DNA from: Parabacteroides chongii
GTDB lineage: Bacteria > Bacteroidota > Bacteroidia > Bacteroidales > Tannerellaceae
Reading direction: 5' to 3'
DNA: 64,000 nucleotides
Assembly: GCF_029581355.1 (NCBI RefSeq)
Contig: NZ_CP120849.1
Location: 5,178,501 to 5,242,500 of the forward strand
Below are positions 52,194-60,775 of this stretch, piece after piece. Each line of letters starts with the position of its first letter. Within the stretch, counting starts at the first letter, position 1. The notes below the pieces were generated by a model. It ran no database searches. It had not been told where the DNA came from and worked only from the letters and a program-made list of their open reading frames with translations. Made by a program: the position numbers and the translations under genes.

Positions 52194-53273
52194 ATGCCTA
52201 CAACAATTCATCTAAGGAAAAGTATCCGGGCGATAGTAGCATCGCCCGGATACGGAACTGATATCAGTTCCGCCCGTTTACCGTACGGCAACGCAGCGCT
52301 GATCCGTCACCTGCCCGCCGCAGCCTTTTCATCCCGTACCCAAGACGCCCGTTCAACCCCCTTCCGTTCCCGTACCCCGAAGGCAAGCGTCTCCCCTGCC
52401 GTCCTGGCAATCCTGCTTTTAATCCTGCTCCTACCCGCCGGTTGCGACAAGAAAGACGGCCACAAGACCTCGCACCCCGACAAAGGTGCCGTAGCAGGCA
52501 CCACGGAATGGTCGCAGCGCGGCGAAGACGTGGCAATCCCTGCCCAGTACCGTGTAGAAGCAGCCGGCAACACCGCCACGGCAAACGGTACGGCATTCGT
52601 CGTACCCGGACTTTTCGAGCCGGGCACCGTGGAAGTGCTCGCCTATAACCTCCCGGCAGGCGTCAGCGTGAACGACGGTATCGCCACGATAAACACAATG
52701 CCGGACGCTGCGGCAAATGCTGCGGCAGACGGTACACCGCCTACCCTGCTCATCCCCGATGCAGGCGTCTTCTTTTCCGGTACGGCAACCGCCGACGCGA
52801 TTGCCGACGACACCGTACGGATCACGCTGCCCATGCACCAACGGATGCGCCGGATACACTTCACCCTCACCGTCACGGAGGGCGACCCGGAGCGTATCGC
52901 CTCCGTTGAATCCCGCCTGGAAGGCGTAGCGGCGGCAATAGAGCTGCGGACAGGTGAAGTGACAGGCGATTCCACCGCCGTACGGATACCGTTCGCCCGC
53001 ACCGCCGACCGGCTCACTGCCGATGTATGGACCGCAGGTATCGTTGTGGAAGCGACACACCGCATCGTAACGACACTCACCTTCTCCGACGGCCACCATA
53101 TCACGACCATCGCCGACGTAACCGATCTCCTCCGCAACTTCAACGCGGACAAGCTCACCCCGCTCGACGTCACGGGCAGCCTCTTCGCCCCCGTGGGGGC
53201 CGGGCCGAACGGAACGATCATCGACTGGACCTCGGGCAACGGCAAGGGCGACGACGTGGATGCGAACATGTAA
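52194..53273 (+). CDS. FimB/Mfa2-like (DUF5119-type) lipoprotein, first gene of the second fimbrillin cluster
   Basis: 359 residues from the only available ATG. A lipobox is clear (LAILLLILLLPAGCDKKDG), but it comes after some 65 residues of Arg/Ser/Pro-rich sequence, far longer than any normal signal n-region. That part is encoded over two strong DNA hairpins (52222-52271), so the true start may be a later non-ATG codon. The body (TLLIPDAGVFFSGTATADAI, MHQRMRRIHFTLTVTEGDPE, AGIVVEATHRIVTTLTFSDG) fits the DUF5119/FimB-like anchors of fimbrillin clusters. Outer-membrane anchored. Confidence 0.72.
   Translation: MPTTIHLRKSIRAIVASPGYGTDISSARLPYGNAALIRHLPAAAFSSRTQDARSTPFRSRTPKASVSPAVLAILLLILLLPAGCDKKDGHKTSHPDKGAVAGTTEWSQRGEDVAIPAQYRVEAAGNTATANGTAFVVPGLFEPGTVEVLAYNLPAGVSVNDGIATINTMPDAAANAAADGTPPTLLIPDAGVFFSGTATADAIADDTVRITLPMHQRMRRIHFTLTVTEGDPERIASVESRLEGVAAAIELRTGEVTGDSTAVRIPFARTADRLTADVWTAGIVVEATHRIVTTLTFSDGHHITTIADVTDLLRNFNADKLTPLDVTGSLFAPVGAGPNGTIIDWTSGNGKGDDVDANM
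52222..52271 (+). repeat. Two strong adjacent hairpins near the start of the second fimbrillin cluster
   Basis: First stem GTATCCGGGCGAT (52222-52234) with its complement at 52241-52253, 13 perfect pairs and a 6-base loop. Immediately after it, the 18-bp perfect palindrome GGAACTGATATCAGTTCC (52254-52271). They start 28 bases after the ATG. No U-run follows. Confidence 0.85.
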
Positions 53274-53311
53274 CCGAATAACAGCATATAAAAATAAATA
53301 CAAGCAGAAGC

Positions 53312-54232
53312 ATGAAAACAATCAATCAAATCCGATTCGTTGCCCTCGTGGCAACAGCAGCCACCCTCTTAGGAGGATGTGAGAAAGAGAATACAAGCCC
53401 GGCAGACCATCCCCTCGTGGAGGCACGGATCACCTCCGTCATCGACGCGATGGCTACCCGTGCGGCAGGTACGGTATGGGCGCACGGCGACGCCATCGGC
53501 ATAACCGGAAAGTCGGGAACGACGGAGTACAGGAATGTGAAATTCACCACCACGGCAGCCGACGGCATATTCACCCCGGACGGCGGAGCAACGGGCGGCA
53601 TCTACTTCCAAAACACCGACCCCGTCGATTTCACCGCCTACTATCCCTATGCAGGCAGTAAAGGCACCCCAGCAGGCAAGGTCACCGCAAACGCCGACGA
53701 CCAGACAGCCGCGGGGCAGGCGAAATACGACTTCCTCTTCGCCCGGGCCACCGGCAGCGCGGCGAAACCCGACGTGCAGTTCCGGTTCCGTCATTGCATG
53801 AGCCTCATCGTATTGAATTTCCTGCCGGGCAAAGGCATTCCGACGCTCGGTGACCTTCAATACACCATCGATGCACTTGCATTGGAGGGAACATTCGATA
53901 CCGCAACGGGGAAAACGGAAGGGACAAAAGCGAAGAAGCTGACCCGGAAGGTTCCCTCCAATGCAAGCGGAATGTCCTCCTCGCTGATTGTTTTCCCGCA
54001 ACAGCAGAATAGCGCAAAGATCGAAGTCACCCTGGGCGATGCGGTTTATTCCGCGACGATCGACTACCCGGAGAACCCGGAAAACAGCCGCAAGCGCGAA
54101 TTTGCAGCCGGTTATTCCTATACCTATAATATAAAGGTGAACAAATCCGCGCTCACCATCAGCCCGGCCACGATAAAGCCGTGGGAGAAAGGGAACGGCG
54201 ATAATGGAGAAGATGTCCCGGCATGGAACTGA
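53312..54232 (+). CDS. Fimbrillin family lipoprotein (Mfa-like)
   Basis: 306 residues. Lipobox LLGGCEKEN. Mfa-like domain: MATRAAGTVWAHGDAIGITG, FTAYYPYAG, AKYDFLFARATG, FRHCMSLIVLNFLPGKG, and a C-terminal FAAGYSYTYNIKVNKSALTI followed by ATIKPWEKG. ATRA followed by W..GD.IGI is the standard opening of this family, where the Arg is a protease trimming site in the related pilins. Surface-exposed subunit. 38 bases after the DUF5119-type gene. Confidence 0.88.
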   Translation: MKTINQIRFVALVATAATLLGGCEKENTSPADHPLVEARITSVIDAMATRAAGTVWAHGDAIGITGKSGTTEYRNVKFTTTAADGIFTPDGGATGGIYFQNTDPVDFTAYYPYAGSKGTPAGKVTANADDQTAAGQAKYDFLFARATGSAAKPDVQFRFRHCMSLIVLNFLPGKGIPTLGDLQYTIDALALEGTFDTATGKTEGTKAKKLTRKVPSNASGMSSSLIVFPQQQNSAKIEVTLGDAVYSATIDYPENPENSRKREFAAGYSYTYNIKVNKSALTISPATIKPWEKGNGDNGEDVPAWN

Positions 54233-54235
54233 GCA

Positions 54236-54285
54236 GTTGACAGTTGACAGTTGACAGATGACAGTTGACAGATGAGAGAGAAGAG
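54236..54285 (+). repeat. Short tandem repeat TTGACAG/ATGACAG
   Basis: Between two fimbrillin genes, about five copies of a 7-10 base unit built on CAGTTGACAG and CAGATGACAG, then a GAGAGA-rich stretch. Low complexity; may slip, but it is outside coding sequence. Confidence 0.8.
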
Positions 54286-54322
54286 AGAATAAAGAGAGGA
54301 TAAATTAAATAAGAGATAAGTT

Positions 54323-55276
54323 ATGAAAGCATACATTATATATATGATAGCTGCGTCGGCACTGCTGATACCGGCAGGAGGATGCAGCGACGGGCTGACC
54401 GAAGGCGGCGCAGCAACAGACGGCGACATCGTGACCTTCAGCGCTACGGTCGCCCCGATGACAGGCGACACACAGACCCGTGCCACCGTGGACGGAACGT
54501 TCGAGGAAGGCAACACGATAGGCGTTATCTCTAAGGGCGACACGAAGGCAAAGACTTACGTCTACCGCAGCGGACAGTTCGTCCCCGCCACCGATGCCGA
54601 CGCCATCCGCTGGCAGGGCACCGCCAACGAGCAAAAAACCCTCACCGCCTGGTATCCCAACGTGAAGATGGACGAATTCACCGACCTATCCGCCGACCAA
54701 AGCTCCGACGAGAATTTTGACGCCGCAAACTTTCTTGGTGCCGAGGAAATCACGATAACACGTACGCAGACGAGCCTTCTATTCGAACATTACTATAACG
54801 CCCGCATCACGGTGAATCTCCGTGCGGGAACAGGCATAAGCGAGGCAGCCCTGCGTCAAGCGACAGTGAAGCTTCCCGCATTCAAGATGAATAATTATAT
54901 GCCGAATTCGGACGGGACTATTACTATAGATGCCGGAAGCGTATCAGGCCCGGTTTACCCCCACGAACGTACCCCGGCCACCTCCGGCTATATCCGAACG
55001 TTCGATGCGGTCGTGGGGGCAATAGTGTTTGAACAAGACGAAACCATCGAACTCATCCAGATAACCATCGACGGCAACAATGGCTATTCGTATCAGATGA
55101 TATCGCGGCTAGGTGATCCCACGTTTCAAGATAACCGCCACTACACCTACAACGTGACGGTAAACGACGACGGTCTCACCCTCGCGCCCCCCACCGGCGG
55201 GACATGGGAGCAGGGCGGCGGGGACGAGAACATCGATAGCAAGGATGCCAATAGCACCCCAAGTAATAACCCATAA
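54323..55276 (+). CDS. Fimbrillin family lipoprotein (Mfa-like), second
   Basis: 317 residues. Lipobox LIPAGGCSDG. Mfa-like features: TRATVDGTFEEGNTIGVISK, KTLTAWYPNVKM, SLLFEHYYNARITVNLRAG, ATVKLPAFKMNNYMPN, and a C-terminal DNRHYTYNVTVNDDGLTL followed by TWEQGGGDE. Same class as its neighbours but divergent in the middle. It starts 90 bases after the preceding stop, beyond the TTGACAG repeat, and ends 11 bases before the next gene. Confidence 0.86.
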   Translation: MKAYIIYMIAASALLIPAGGCSDGLTEGGAATDGDIVTFSATVAPMTGDTQTRATVDGTFEEGNTIGVISKGDTKAKTYVYRSGQFVPATDADAIRWQGTANEQKTLTAWYPNVKMDEFTDLSADQSSDENFDAANFLGAEEITITRTQTSLLFEHYYNARITVNLRAGTGISEAALRQATVKLPAFKMNNYMPNSDGTITIDAGSVSGPVYPHERTPATSGYIRTFDAVVGAIVFEQDETIELIQITIDGNNGYSYQMISRLGDPTFQDNRHYTYNVTVNDDGLTLAPPTGGTWEQGGGDENIDSKDANSTPSNNP

Positions 55277-55287
55277 ATCCATTCCCC

Positions 55288-57021
55288 ATGAAACGAACAG
55301 AACAATTATACCGAACAGCGGTACTGCTGACGCTCCTGATGCTGGCAGCAGCCTGCACCCCCGACGACGCATTCGATAACGCTGCCCCCGGCAACGGCAC
55401 CGATCCTGCCGCCGTGCTCACCATCACCGTTACCGACGGAGCCTATGCCGCCGCCCCGGTAACCGACACCCCGGAAGCCTCCGCCGCCAATGCCGCGACA
55501 AACAACGGCGCACCCGTGACCCGCGCCGTGGAAAGAGGCTTTGCCACCGAGTTTACCAAAGGCGACGCGATAGGCATCTATGTGGTGAAGAAGACGAAGG
55601 AGGCGCGAGAGGTAATTCTCGAAAACGGGAAATTCACCTATGATGGCCAAACATGGAAAGCTGAACAAAGTCAGGCACTCCCGTCCATCCCCCACGATGA
55701 CGAGTACCTTTACTTTGCCTATTATCCCTACCAGGGGGACATGTCGTCCAAATATACAGTAACTATCAAAGAAGACGACGCGAAATATTTCTTCGGGAGT
55801 CTTATCTCCGGCTGGAATGTCGAAGACAACCAGAGCACCTACGCCACGTACACCGACTGCGACCTGATGGTGGCGCGTGGCGTAGTCGCTCCCCTTCCGG
55901 ACGGCAGCCAGGCTTCCCCCTCCGGCTCTACCCTCACCTTCACGATGGAGCATCAGATGAAGCTGGCAGTCATCCGCCTGCCGCACACCATCTGCACCTA
56001 TACCGAAACCATCGGCGGACAGGAGGTGCAGAAAAGCTACAACCTTTATGCAGGCGGCCATGTGGACCTGTGGTGGCAGGAAAATCATTACACGGCACGC
56101 CGCATAATAAAACCCGATTACGATTGGAACGCCAGCACTACTTCTTACTACTATGACTCCGAGTTTAATAAACACAAGTTCGCGGCGACTGCAAATACAG
56201 GGCACGTACCAGGTGGCAAATACAAAATCTACACCGTCGACGACGGCAAGGAGACCACCACAAAACGTCCGCTCGCGGAAGGCGACTTCTACATGAACGA
56301 CGGCACCGTCCTCCCGAAGGAGGCTTTCAGCAGCGGAAACCTACCCGACGACGTGAAGGATGACTGCATCGGCGTCGTCTTCTGGGTGGGCGAGAAGGGA
56401 GAGTATCACTGGACAAAGACCCGAGATAGGAAAGGCGACCGCCTCCTGATGTATGACCATCCTGGATGCACGCACGGCATGGTGGTGGCGCTCCAGGATG
56501 CCACCAACGGAGCCAAATGGGGGCCAGATATAGAGGACGACAAGTCCCTTGGGCTCTGGGCTGAGAATTTCGGTGAATTCACAAACGATGAACAATCGAA
56601 GTGGAATAATATAATATTGTCCGGGACCCTCTACGGTTATTCCCGCAGTGCCATTATCGATCTGTACACAACCCACAACGCCGGCAGCAAATTCCCGGCC
56701 TATCAGGCTGTGAAAGAGTACGCTAACGCCAATTCCACACCGGAGGAGAGTAGCGGCTGGTTCTTCCCGGGCATGAATGAGCTGGCCACGATAGTTTTCG
56801 GTACGCCCAATGATATCGGTGACCAAACTATCGAACATTGGAAGAATATCAATAGTCAGATTGAAAAAACCAATGGAAATAAGATGACGGGGAGATACTG
56901 GAGTAATTCCGATTTTGAAGGGAATATGGCTTGGCAGGCTTACCCCGAAAAGAAAGACGAGCTTTATAATGCGAAACCCAAATCCGACTCATATAAAGTC
57001 CGCGCCGTATTGGCCTTCTGA
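55288..57021 (+). CDS. Large fimbrillin family lipoprotein, possible tip protein
   Basis: 577 residues. Lipobox LAAACTPDD. The N-terminal Mfa-like part (VTRAVERGFATEFTKGDAIG, LYFAYYPYQGD, DLMVARGVVAP, FTMEHQMKLAVIRLP) is followed by a long C-terminal region (GVVFWVGEKGEYHWTKTRDR, HGMVVALQDATNGAKWG, FPAYQAVKEYANANST, GWFFPGMNELATIVFG, RYWSNSDFEGNMAWQAY, KVRAVLAF). The latter resembles DUF1566/Fibrobacter-type adhesive modules. By analogy with the first operon it could be the tip of this cluster. A hairpin at 57057-57073 follows. Confidence 0.82.
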   Translation: MKRTEQLYRTAVLLTLLMLAAACTPDDAFDNAAPGNGTDPAAVLTITVTDGAYAAAPVTDTPEASAANAATNNGAPVTRAVERGFATEFTKGDAIGIYVVKKTKEAREVILENGKFTYDGQTWKAEQSQALPSIPHDDEYLYFAYYPYQGDMSSKYTVTIKEDDAKYFFGSLISGWNVEDNQSTYATYTDCDLMVARGVVAPLPDGSQASPSGSTLTFTMEHQMKLAVIRLPHTICTYTETIGGQEVQKSYNLYAGGHVDLWWQENHYTARRIIKPDYDWNASTTSYYYDSEFNKHKFAATANTGHVPGGKYKIYTVDDGKETTTKRPLAEGDFYMNDGTVLPKEAFSSGNLPDDVKDDCIGVVFWVGEKGEYHWTKTRDRKGDRLLMYDHPGCTHGMVVALQDATNGAKWGPDIEDDKSLGLWAENFGEFTNDEQSKWNNIILSGTLYGYSRSAIIDLYTTHNAGSKFPAYQAVKEYANANSTPEESSGWFFPGMNELATIVFGTPNDIGDQTIEHWKNINSQIEKTNGNKMTGRYWSNSDFEGNMAWQAYPEKKDELYNAKPKSDSYKVRAVLAF

Positions 57022-57056
57022 GGCCGGGCAGCCGGAAACGAAGTCAGCCATTTAGG

Positions 57057-57073
57057 TTCAGCCCCCGGCTGAA
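57057..57073 (+). terminator. Stem-loop after the large fimbrillin gene
   Basis: TTCAGCC (57057-57063), loop CCC, GGCTGAA (57067-57073). No strong U-run, so it may only partly stop transcription before the deaminase-like gene. Confidence 0.45.
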
Positions 57074-57185
57074 ACGACAGCAATAAACCGGATAATTCAC
57101 CCCCGCCCCGTCAAAGAAAGGAGGGCAACGCAAACGGGCGGGTATGTATTGAACAAGATTATAAACTTTCTAAAAAGAAACAAGT

Positions 57186-58721
57186 ATGAAAACAAGAGAA
57201 GACAAAAACGAACCCACGGTTGAGGAACAGGACACATCGAAATACTTCGAGGATATCAAAAACGACCGTGCAGCCTTGCGCCAGTTCTTCACCGCCATGC
57301 CCAAAGGCGGCGACCTTCACAATCATCTTACCGGCTCGGCGTATGCCGAAACCTACTTCGAGATGGCAGCGAAAAAAGAAATGTACGTAGATATGACAAC
57401 AGGCAAACTTTATAAGGACAAACCGGAAGGTATAAAGGTCGTCCGGCTCTCCAAAGATATGGACGACCTCCACAACCATCGCATGGAGCTTATCGACAAA
57501 TGGAGTATCCGCAACTTCCAGCCCTACAAGTATCCCCTCGGCCCGGACGAATATTTCTTCGGTACCTTCGGCCTCCTTTCGGCACTGACCTCGGATATCG
57601 ACGACCTCGCCCATCTGATGCGCGAATTGAAAAAACGCGCCGTCAAGGAGAATGTGCAATACCTCGAAGTGATGGCATCTTCTCCCCACGTCCCGGAATA
57701 CTGTTTCCTCGACGAAGCCGACTACAAGAAATATGACACAGACCTGAAATCTTATGTAAAGAAAGGGGATGATGATAAAGCGAAGGCACTGCTGGGCGAA
57801 ATCTATGATCTTATCGACACGAAAGCTACTGAAGCCGCTGCCGACTACCTCGAATTTATAAAGCAGTTGGACGAGAAAAGCAGAATCAACGAAGAGGCTT
57901 GGGAAACCACGACCGACAACGGCAAAAGAAAGCTTCTGTGCCGCTATCAAGGATACTCTTCGCGTGGTGGGGAACCTCTGAAAGTATTCGCCCAGCTCTA
58001 CGTTGTACATAAGGCATGCTTGCTTTCGTCCGATGAGAAAGAGAACTTGCTGGTGGGATGCAATATTGTCGCCGCCGAAAATGGGGAAAAGTCGATGCTC
58101 TATTACCACCTGCACATGCAAATGTTCGCCGTGCTTGCCGATAAACAAAACGAAAACAAAGGCGAAGTCAAAGTCAAAGTCAACACCTCGCTCCATGCCG
58201 GTGAACTGACCCTCGGCCTGACACGCCCCGAACACTTGACTTATCATATCGACCAGGCTGTAAACATTGCCGGAGCAAACCGCATCGGCCACGGCGTAGA
58301 CCTGCCTTTCGAATCAAACAGCAATGAAATTTTAAAGACAATGAAGAAAGAGCCTGAGGGGGAAACAGAGGATAAGCCTACGGGAATTCCTGTGGAAATC
58401 AACCTTACCAGCAACGAATTCATCCTCGGTGTGAAGGACAGCGAACACCCCATCCTGCTTTATCATAAGGCCGGTGTCCCCATCATTATCTCCACCGACG
58501 ATCCCGGTATCCTGCGCACCTCGCTCACCGAGCAATATACGCTGGCAACATTGCGCTACGGATTCTCGTATCCGGAAATCAAGGAGTTTGTCAAAAACAG
58601 CATCCTATACGGTTTCCTAGGATACGAGGACAAGGAGCAGTTAAAGAGTGAGTTGGAGAATTTGTTCAAGGATTTTGAAGCAACAATCCGGGAAAATCAC
58701 CCCCAGCCCACCCTCATATAG
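57186..58721 (+). CDS. Adenosine deaminase-like amidohydrolase
   Basis: 511 residues, longer than a classical adenosine deaminase (about 340). Metal and catalytic motifs are present: MPKGGDLHNHLTGSAYAETY (HxH), SLHAGEL (His and Glu), GANRIGHGVDL, EINLTSNEFILGV and PIIISTDDPGILRTSL (catalytic Asp pair). An insert of about 100 residues (YDTDLKSYVKKGDDDKAKAL onward) lies before the second half. No signal peptide is visible, so it should be cytoplasmic. It would deaminate adenosine or a related nucleoside. Its place at the end of a surface-protein cluster, 134 bases before the 69-residue HU-like gene, is unexplained. Confidence 0.88.
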   Translation: MKTREDKNEPTVEEQDTSKYFEDIKNDRAALRQFFTAMPKGGDLHNHLTGSAYAETYFEMAAKKEMYVDMTTGKLYKDKPEGIKVVRLSKDMDDLHNHRMELIDKWSIRNFQPYKYPLGPDEYFFGTFGLLSALTSDIDDLAHLMRELKKRAVKENVQYLEVMASSPHVPEYCFLDEADYKKYDTDLKSYVKKGDDDKAKALLGEIYDLIDTKATEAAADYLEFIKQLDEKSRINEEAWETTTDNGKRKLLCRYQGYSSRGGEPLKVFAQLYVVHKACLLSSDEKENLLVGCNIVAAENGEKSMLYYHLHMQMFAVLADKQNENKGEVKVKVNTSLHAGELTLGLTRPEHLTYHIDQAVNIAGANRIGHGVDLPFESNSNEILKTMKKEPEGETEDKPTGIPVEINLTSNEFILGVKDSEHPILLYHKAGVPIIISTDDPGILRTSLTEQYTLATLRYGFSYPEIKEFVKNSILYGFLGYEDKEQLKSELENLFKDFEATIRENHPQPTLI

Positions 58722-58732
58722 CAAACGGAGGT

Positions 58733-58803
58733 TGTGTCAAAATGCACTGTCCTGTCATCCCGGGCTTGACCCGGGATCGCATCCTACACTGAGTTTTGAC
58801 ACA
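58733..58803. repeat. 71-bp MITE-like element with inverted ends
   Basis: Outer inverted repeats TGTGTCAAAA (58733-58742) and TTTTGACACA (58794-58803). An inner stem ATCCCGGG (58757-58764) pairs with CCCGGGAT (58770-58777). No coding capacity. The inner word is like intergenic palindromes seen in many bacteria. A partial end (GTGTGTCAAAAG) also occurs at 9941-9952. Confidence 0.6.
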
Positions 58804-58855
58804 CGCCCCTGCTAACCGACAAACACAGTATTAATAACCTAAAATAAAAAGCTTT

Positions 58856-59065
58856 ATGGCAATAAAAAAGTATGTATGGAAATTCGACCTCGAAGAGTAC
58901 TTAATGACCAAAGACGTATTGGAAGACTACAAAGCCATCCTTAAACCGATCCAGTCGCTCGACATCACCGACGTGGCACGCGCCATCGTCGAGGAAAGAA
59001 CCGAATACCGCGTGGTAGGCGGTGGCAGTAGCGGTGGTGGCGACGATCGGCCCGAAATCGAATAA
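58856..59065 (+). CDS. 69-residue HU-like mini-protein with Gly-rich DDRPEIE tail
   Basis: Residues 1-53 (KKYVWKFDLEEYLMTKDVLE, VARAIVEERTEYRV) match the first 53 of the 262-residue protein at 15467. The rest (VGGGSSGGG then DDRPEIE) matches its last 15 residues. Everything between, about 190 residues holding the rest of the HU-like domain and the Ig-like domain, is gone. The frame is intact and codon use normal. It is either a truncated domain kept for its N- and C-terminal motifs or a recent deletion derivative. It lies 134 bases after the deaminase-like gene. Confidence 0.72.
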   Translation: MAIKKYVWKFDLEEYLMTKDVLEDYKAILKPIQSLDITDVARAIVEERTEYRVVGGGSSGGGDDRPEIE

Positions 59066-59092
59066 GTTTCCTTAAAAAGCATGAGGAGGGGG

Positions 59093-60649
59093 TCACCCCT
59101 CCTCGATTATCCAACGCTCGATATTACGTTCCGCGCTGCTGAAATTCACCCCGATGCGGAACACACGCCGGGGATCGGCGGCAAACGGGTCGGCATAACG
59201 GCGTTCGGCAATCTGGCGAAGCGCCTCTTCGGCGGTGCCGTCCAGCTTAAATTCCATCACGTAGACGAAGCGGTCGGTCTGAAGCACCAGGTCTATCCGA
59301 CCGCGGGAAGTGTGATATTCCACCCGGGTGTAGAAACCCACGAGGCGGAAAACGATGAAAAGTACATTCTGATAATGCAGCTCCAGGTCGCGGATCAACT
59401 CGTAAGGCGTACCAGCCATAAAGCTCCGCAGGCGGCTGAAGAAAGACTCGGGGTCGCCGGCGCGGACTTCACCCACAAACTTCTCTATTTCGAATCCCGT
59501 CTCGGTCTCCGACACACCAGTATAGAATGGCACGAGAAACTTCACAAAGCCTTCCTCCACCTCACGGTTAGGGAAACCAAGGGTGTAAGTGCCAAACTCC
59601 GGATTGTAGCCTTTAATGGTAAGGTAGCCACTTTGGTAAAGCACGGGGATAGGGCTGTTGTCCGTGGTATAGATGCTGTTGAGTACCTCGGCAGTGGTCT
59701 GTTCCCCGTCCAGGCAATGCAGATTGTAGCGGGTGTTTTGCAACAGTTCCACCAGGTAGGTAGGCGTGCCGGTCTCGAACCAATAGCTGCCCATCTCCTC
59801 CTTGTCCAACGCATTGAGCAGGCTGAAAGGATTGTAAATGCCTTCGGAGTTGGGGGCGAAATGATAACCGTCGTAATAGGTCTTCAGCCGGGCGCACATC
59901 GCGTCGTACTCCATTCCTTGCGCCGCGGCAAGCGCACGGATGCCCGGTCGGAAATAAGCGTGAAGCTCCGATTCGGTAATGCCGCAAAGATTGAGGAACC
60001 TTTTATCCATCGAGATGTCTTTCAGGTTGTTCAGGTCGCTGAATATACTCACTTTGCTGAACTTGGTAACGCCGGTGAGCAAGGCAAACTTGATGTCACC
60101 GTCCCTCGATTTGAGCACGCCGTAGAAGGCTTTCAGCGTCAGGCGGTAGGCGTCTTGCAACTCTTCGTCGCCGATCGCTTGCAGCATCGGCTTGTCATAC
60201 TCATCCACGAGAACCGCTACCCGCTGTCCGGTCTGCTGATGGGCGCGCCGGATGATACCATCGAAACGGAGGGCAAGGGTCGTTTCGCCTTCACCCGCAC
60301 CATAAACTGCCTCCCAGTCGAGCAAAGCCTTGTTGAGGACGGCTTCCAGTTCCCCGGGTGTGTTATACTTCCCGATATTCAGATCGAGGTGCAATACGGG
60401 ATAGACGGTCCATTCCTTCTCCAGTTCCTCCATCGCCAGACCGTCAAACAACTCGCGCTTCCCTCGGAAATAAGCTTCTAGGGTAGACACCAGCAGGCTT
60501 TTACCGAAACGGCGCGGGCGGCTGAGGAAATAGTAGGTACCCGTACGAACCAGGCGGTGGATCAATGCCGTCTTATCTACATAGAGATACCCGTCTTTGC
60601 GAAGACTCTCAAAGTTCTGAATCCCGATGGGATAAAGTATTTCATTCAT
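59093..60649 (-). CDS. AAA-ATPase-like / PD-(D/E)XK nuclease domain protein
   Basis: 518 residues. The N-terminal AAA-ATPase-like domain has the family start YPIGIQNFESLRKDGYLYVD, a Walker A variant SRPRRFGKSLLVS, and Walker B at VAVLVDEYDKPML. The C-terminal nuclease-like domain carries YHTSRGRIDLVL (Asp) and YVMEFKLDGTAEEAL (Glu-x-Lys). This common, mobile Bacteroidetes family has many copies per genome; a role in defence or element maintenance is suspected but not shown. It is convergent with the 69-residue gene (27-base gap). Promoter box TATCTTTG at 60716-60723. Confidence 0.92.
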   Translation of the reverse strand: MNEILYPIGIQNFESLRKDGYLYVDKTALIHRLVRTGTYYFLSRPRRFGKSLLVSTLEAYFRGKRELFDGLAMEELEKEWTVYPVLHLDLNIGKYNTPGELEAVLNKALLDWEAVYGAGEGETTLALRFDGIIRRAHQQTGQRVAVLVDEYDKPMLQAIGDEELQDAYRLTLKAFYGVLKSRDGDIKFALLTGVTKFSKVSIFSDLNNLKDISMDKRFLNLCGITESELHAYFRPGIRALAAAQGMEYDAMCARLKTYYDGYHFAPNSEGIYNPFSLLNALDKEEMGSYWFETGTPTYLVELLQNTRYNLHCLDGEQTTAEVLNSIYTTDNSPIPVLYQSGYLTIKGYNPEFGTYTLGFPNREVEEGFVKFLVPFYTGVSETETGFEIEKFVGEVRAGDPESFFSRLRSFMAGTPYELIRDLELHYQNVLFIVFRLVGFYTRVEYHTSRGRIDLVLQTDRFVYVMEFKLDGTAEEALRQIAERRYADPFAADPRRVFRIGVNFSSAERNIERWIIEEG

Positions 60650-60715
60650 AATCGGTTCTCCTATCCTATGGATTAATGATTCAATTTACACCGGGCGGTA
60701 ACCGTCAGGCAAAGA

Positions 60716-60723
60716 CAAAGATA
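60716..60723 (-). promoter_or_regulatory. Promoter -7 box of the AAA/nuclease gene
   Basis: TATCTTTG on the minus strand, 67 bases before the ATG; full consensus match. Confidence 0.5.
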
Positions 60724-60775
60724 GCGATTGTTTTCCATATACAGCCAGCACACGGGGCGAAATATACCGAACCGA

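Noticed and set aside
52431..53321. Long minus-strand open frames opposite the second fimbrillin cluster
   Set aside because: GC-rich codon bias of the fimbrial genes leaves the other strand open; no real protein features.
57159..58292. 377-codon minus-strand open frame
   Set aside because: Shadow of the deaminase-like gene, which has all catalytic motifs on the plus strand.
59081..60481. 466-codon plus-strand open frame
   Set aside because: Shadow of the AAA/nuclease gene; no start signal and no family features.
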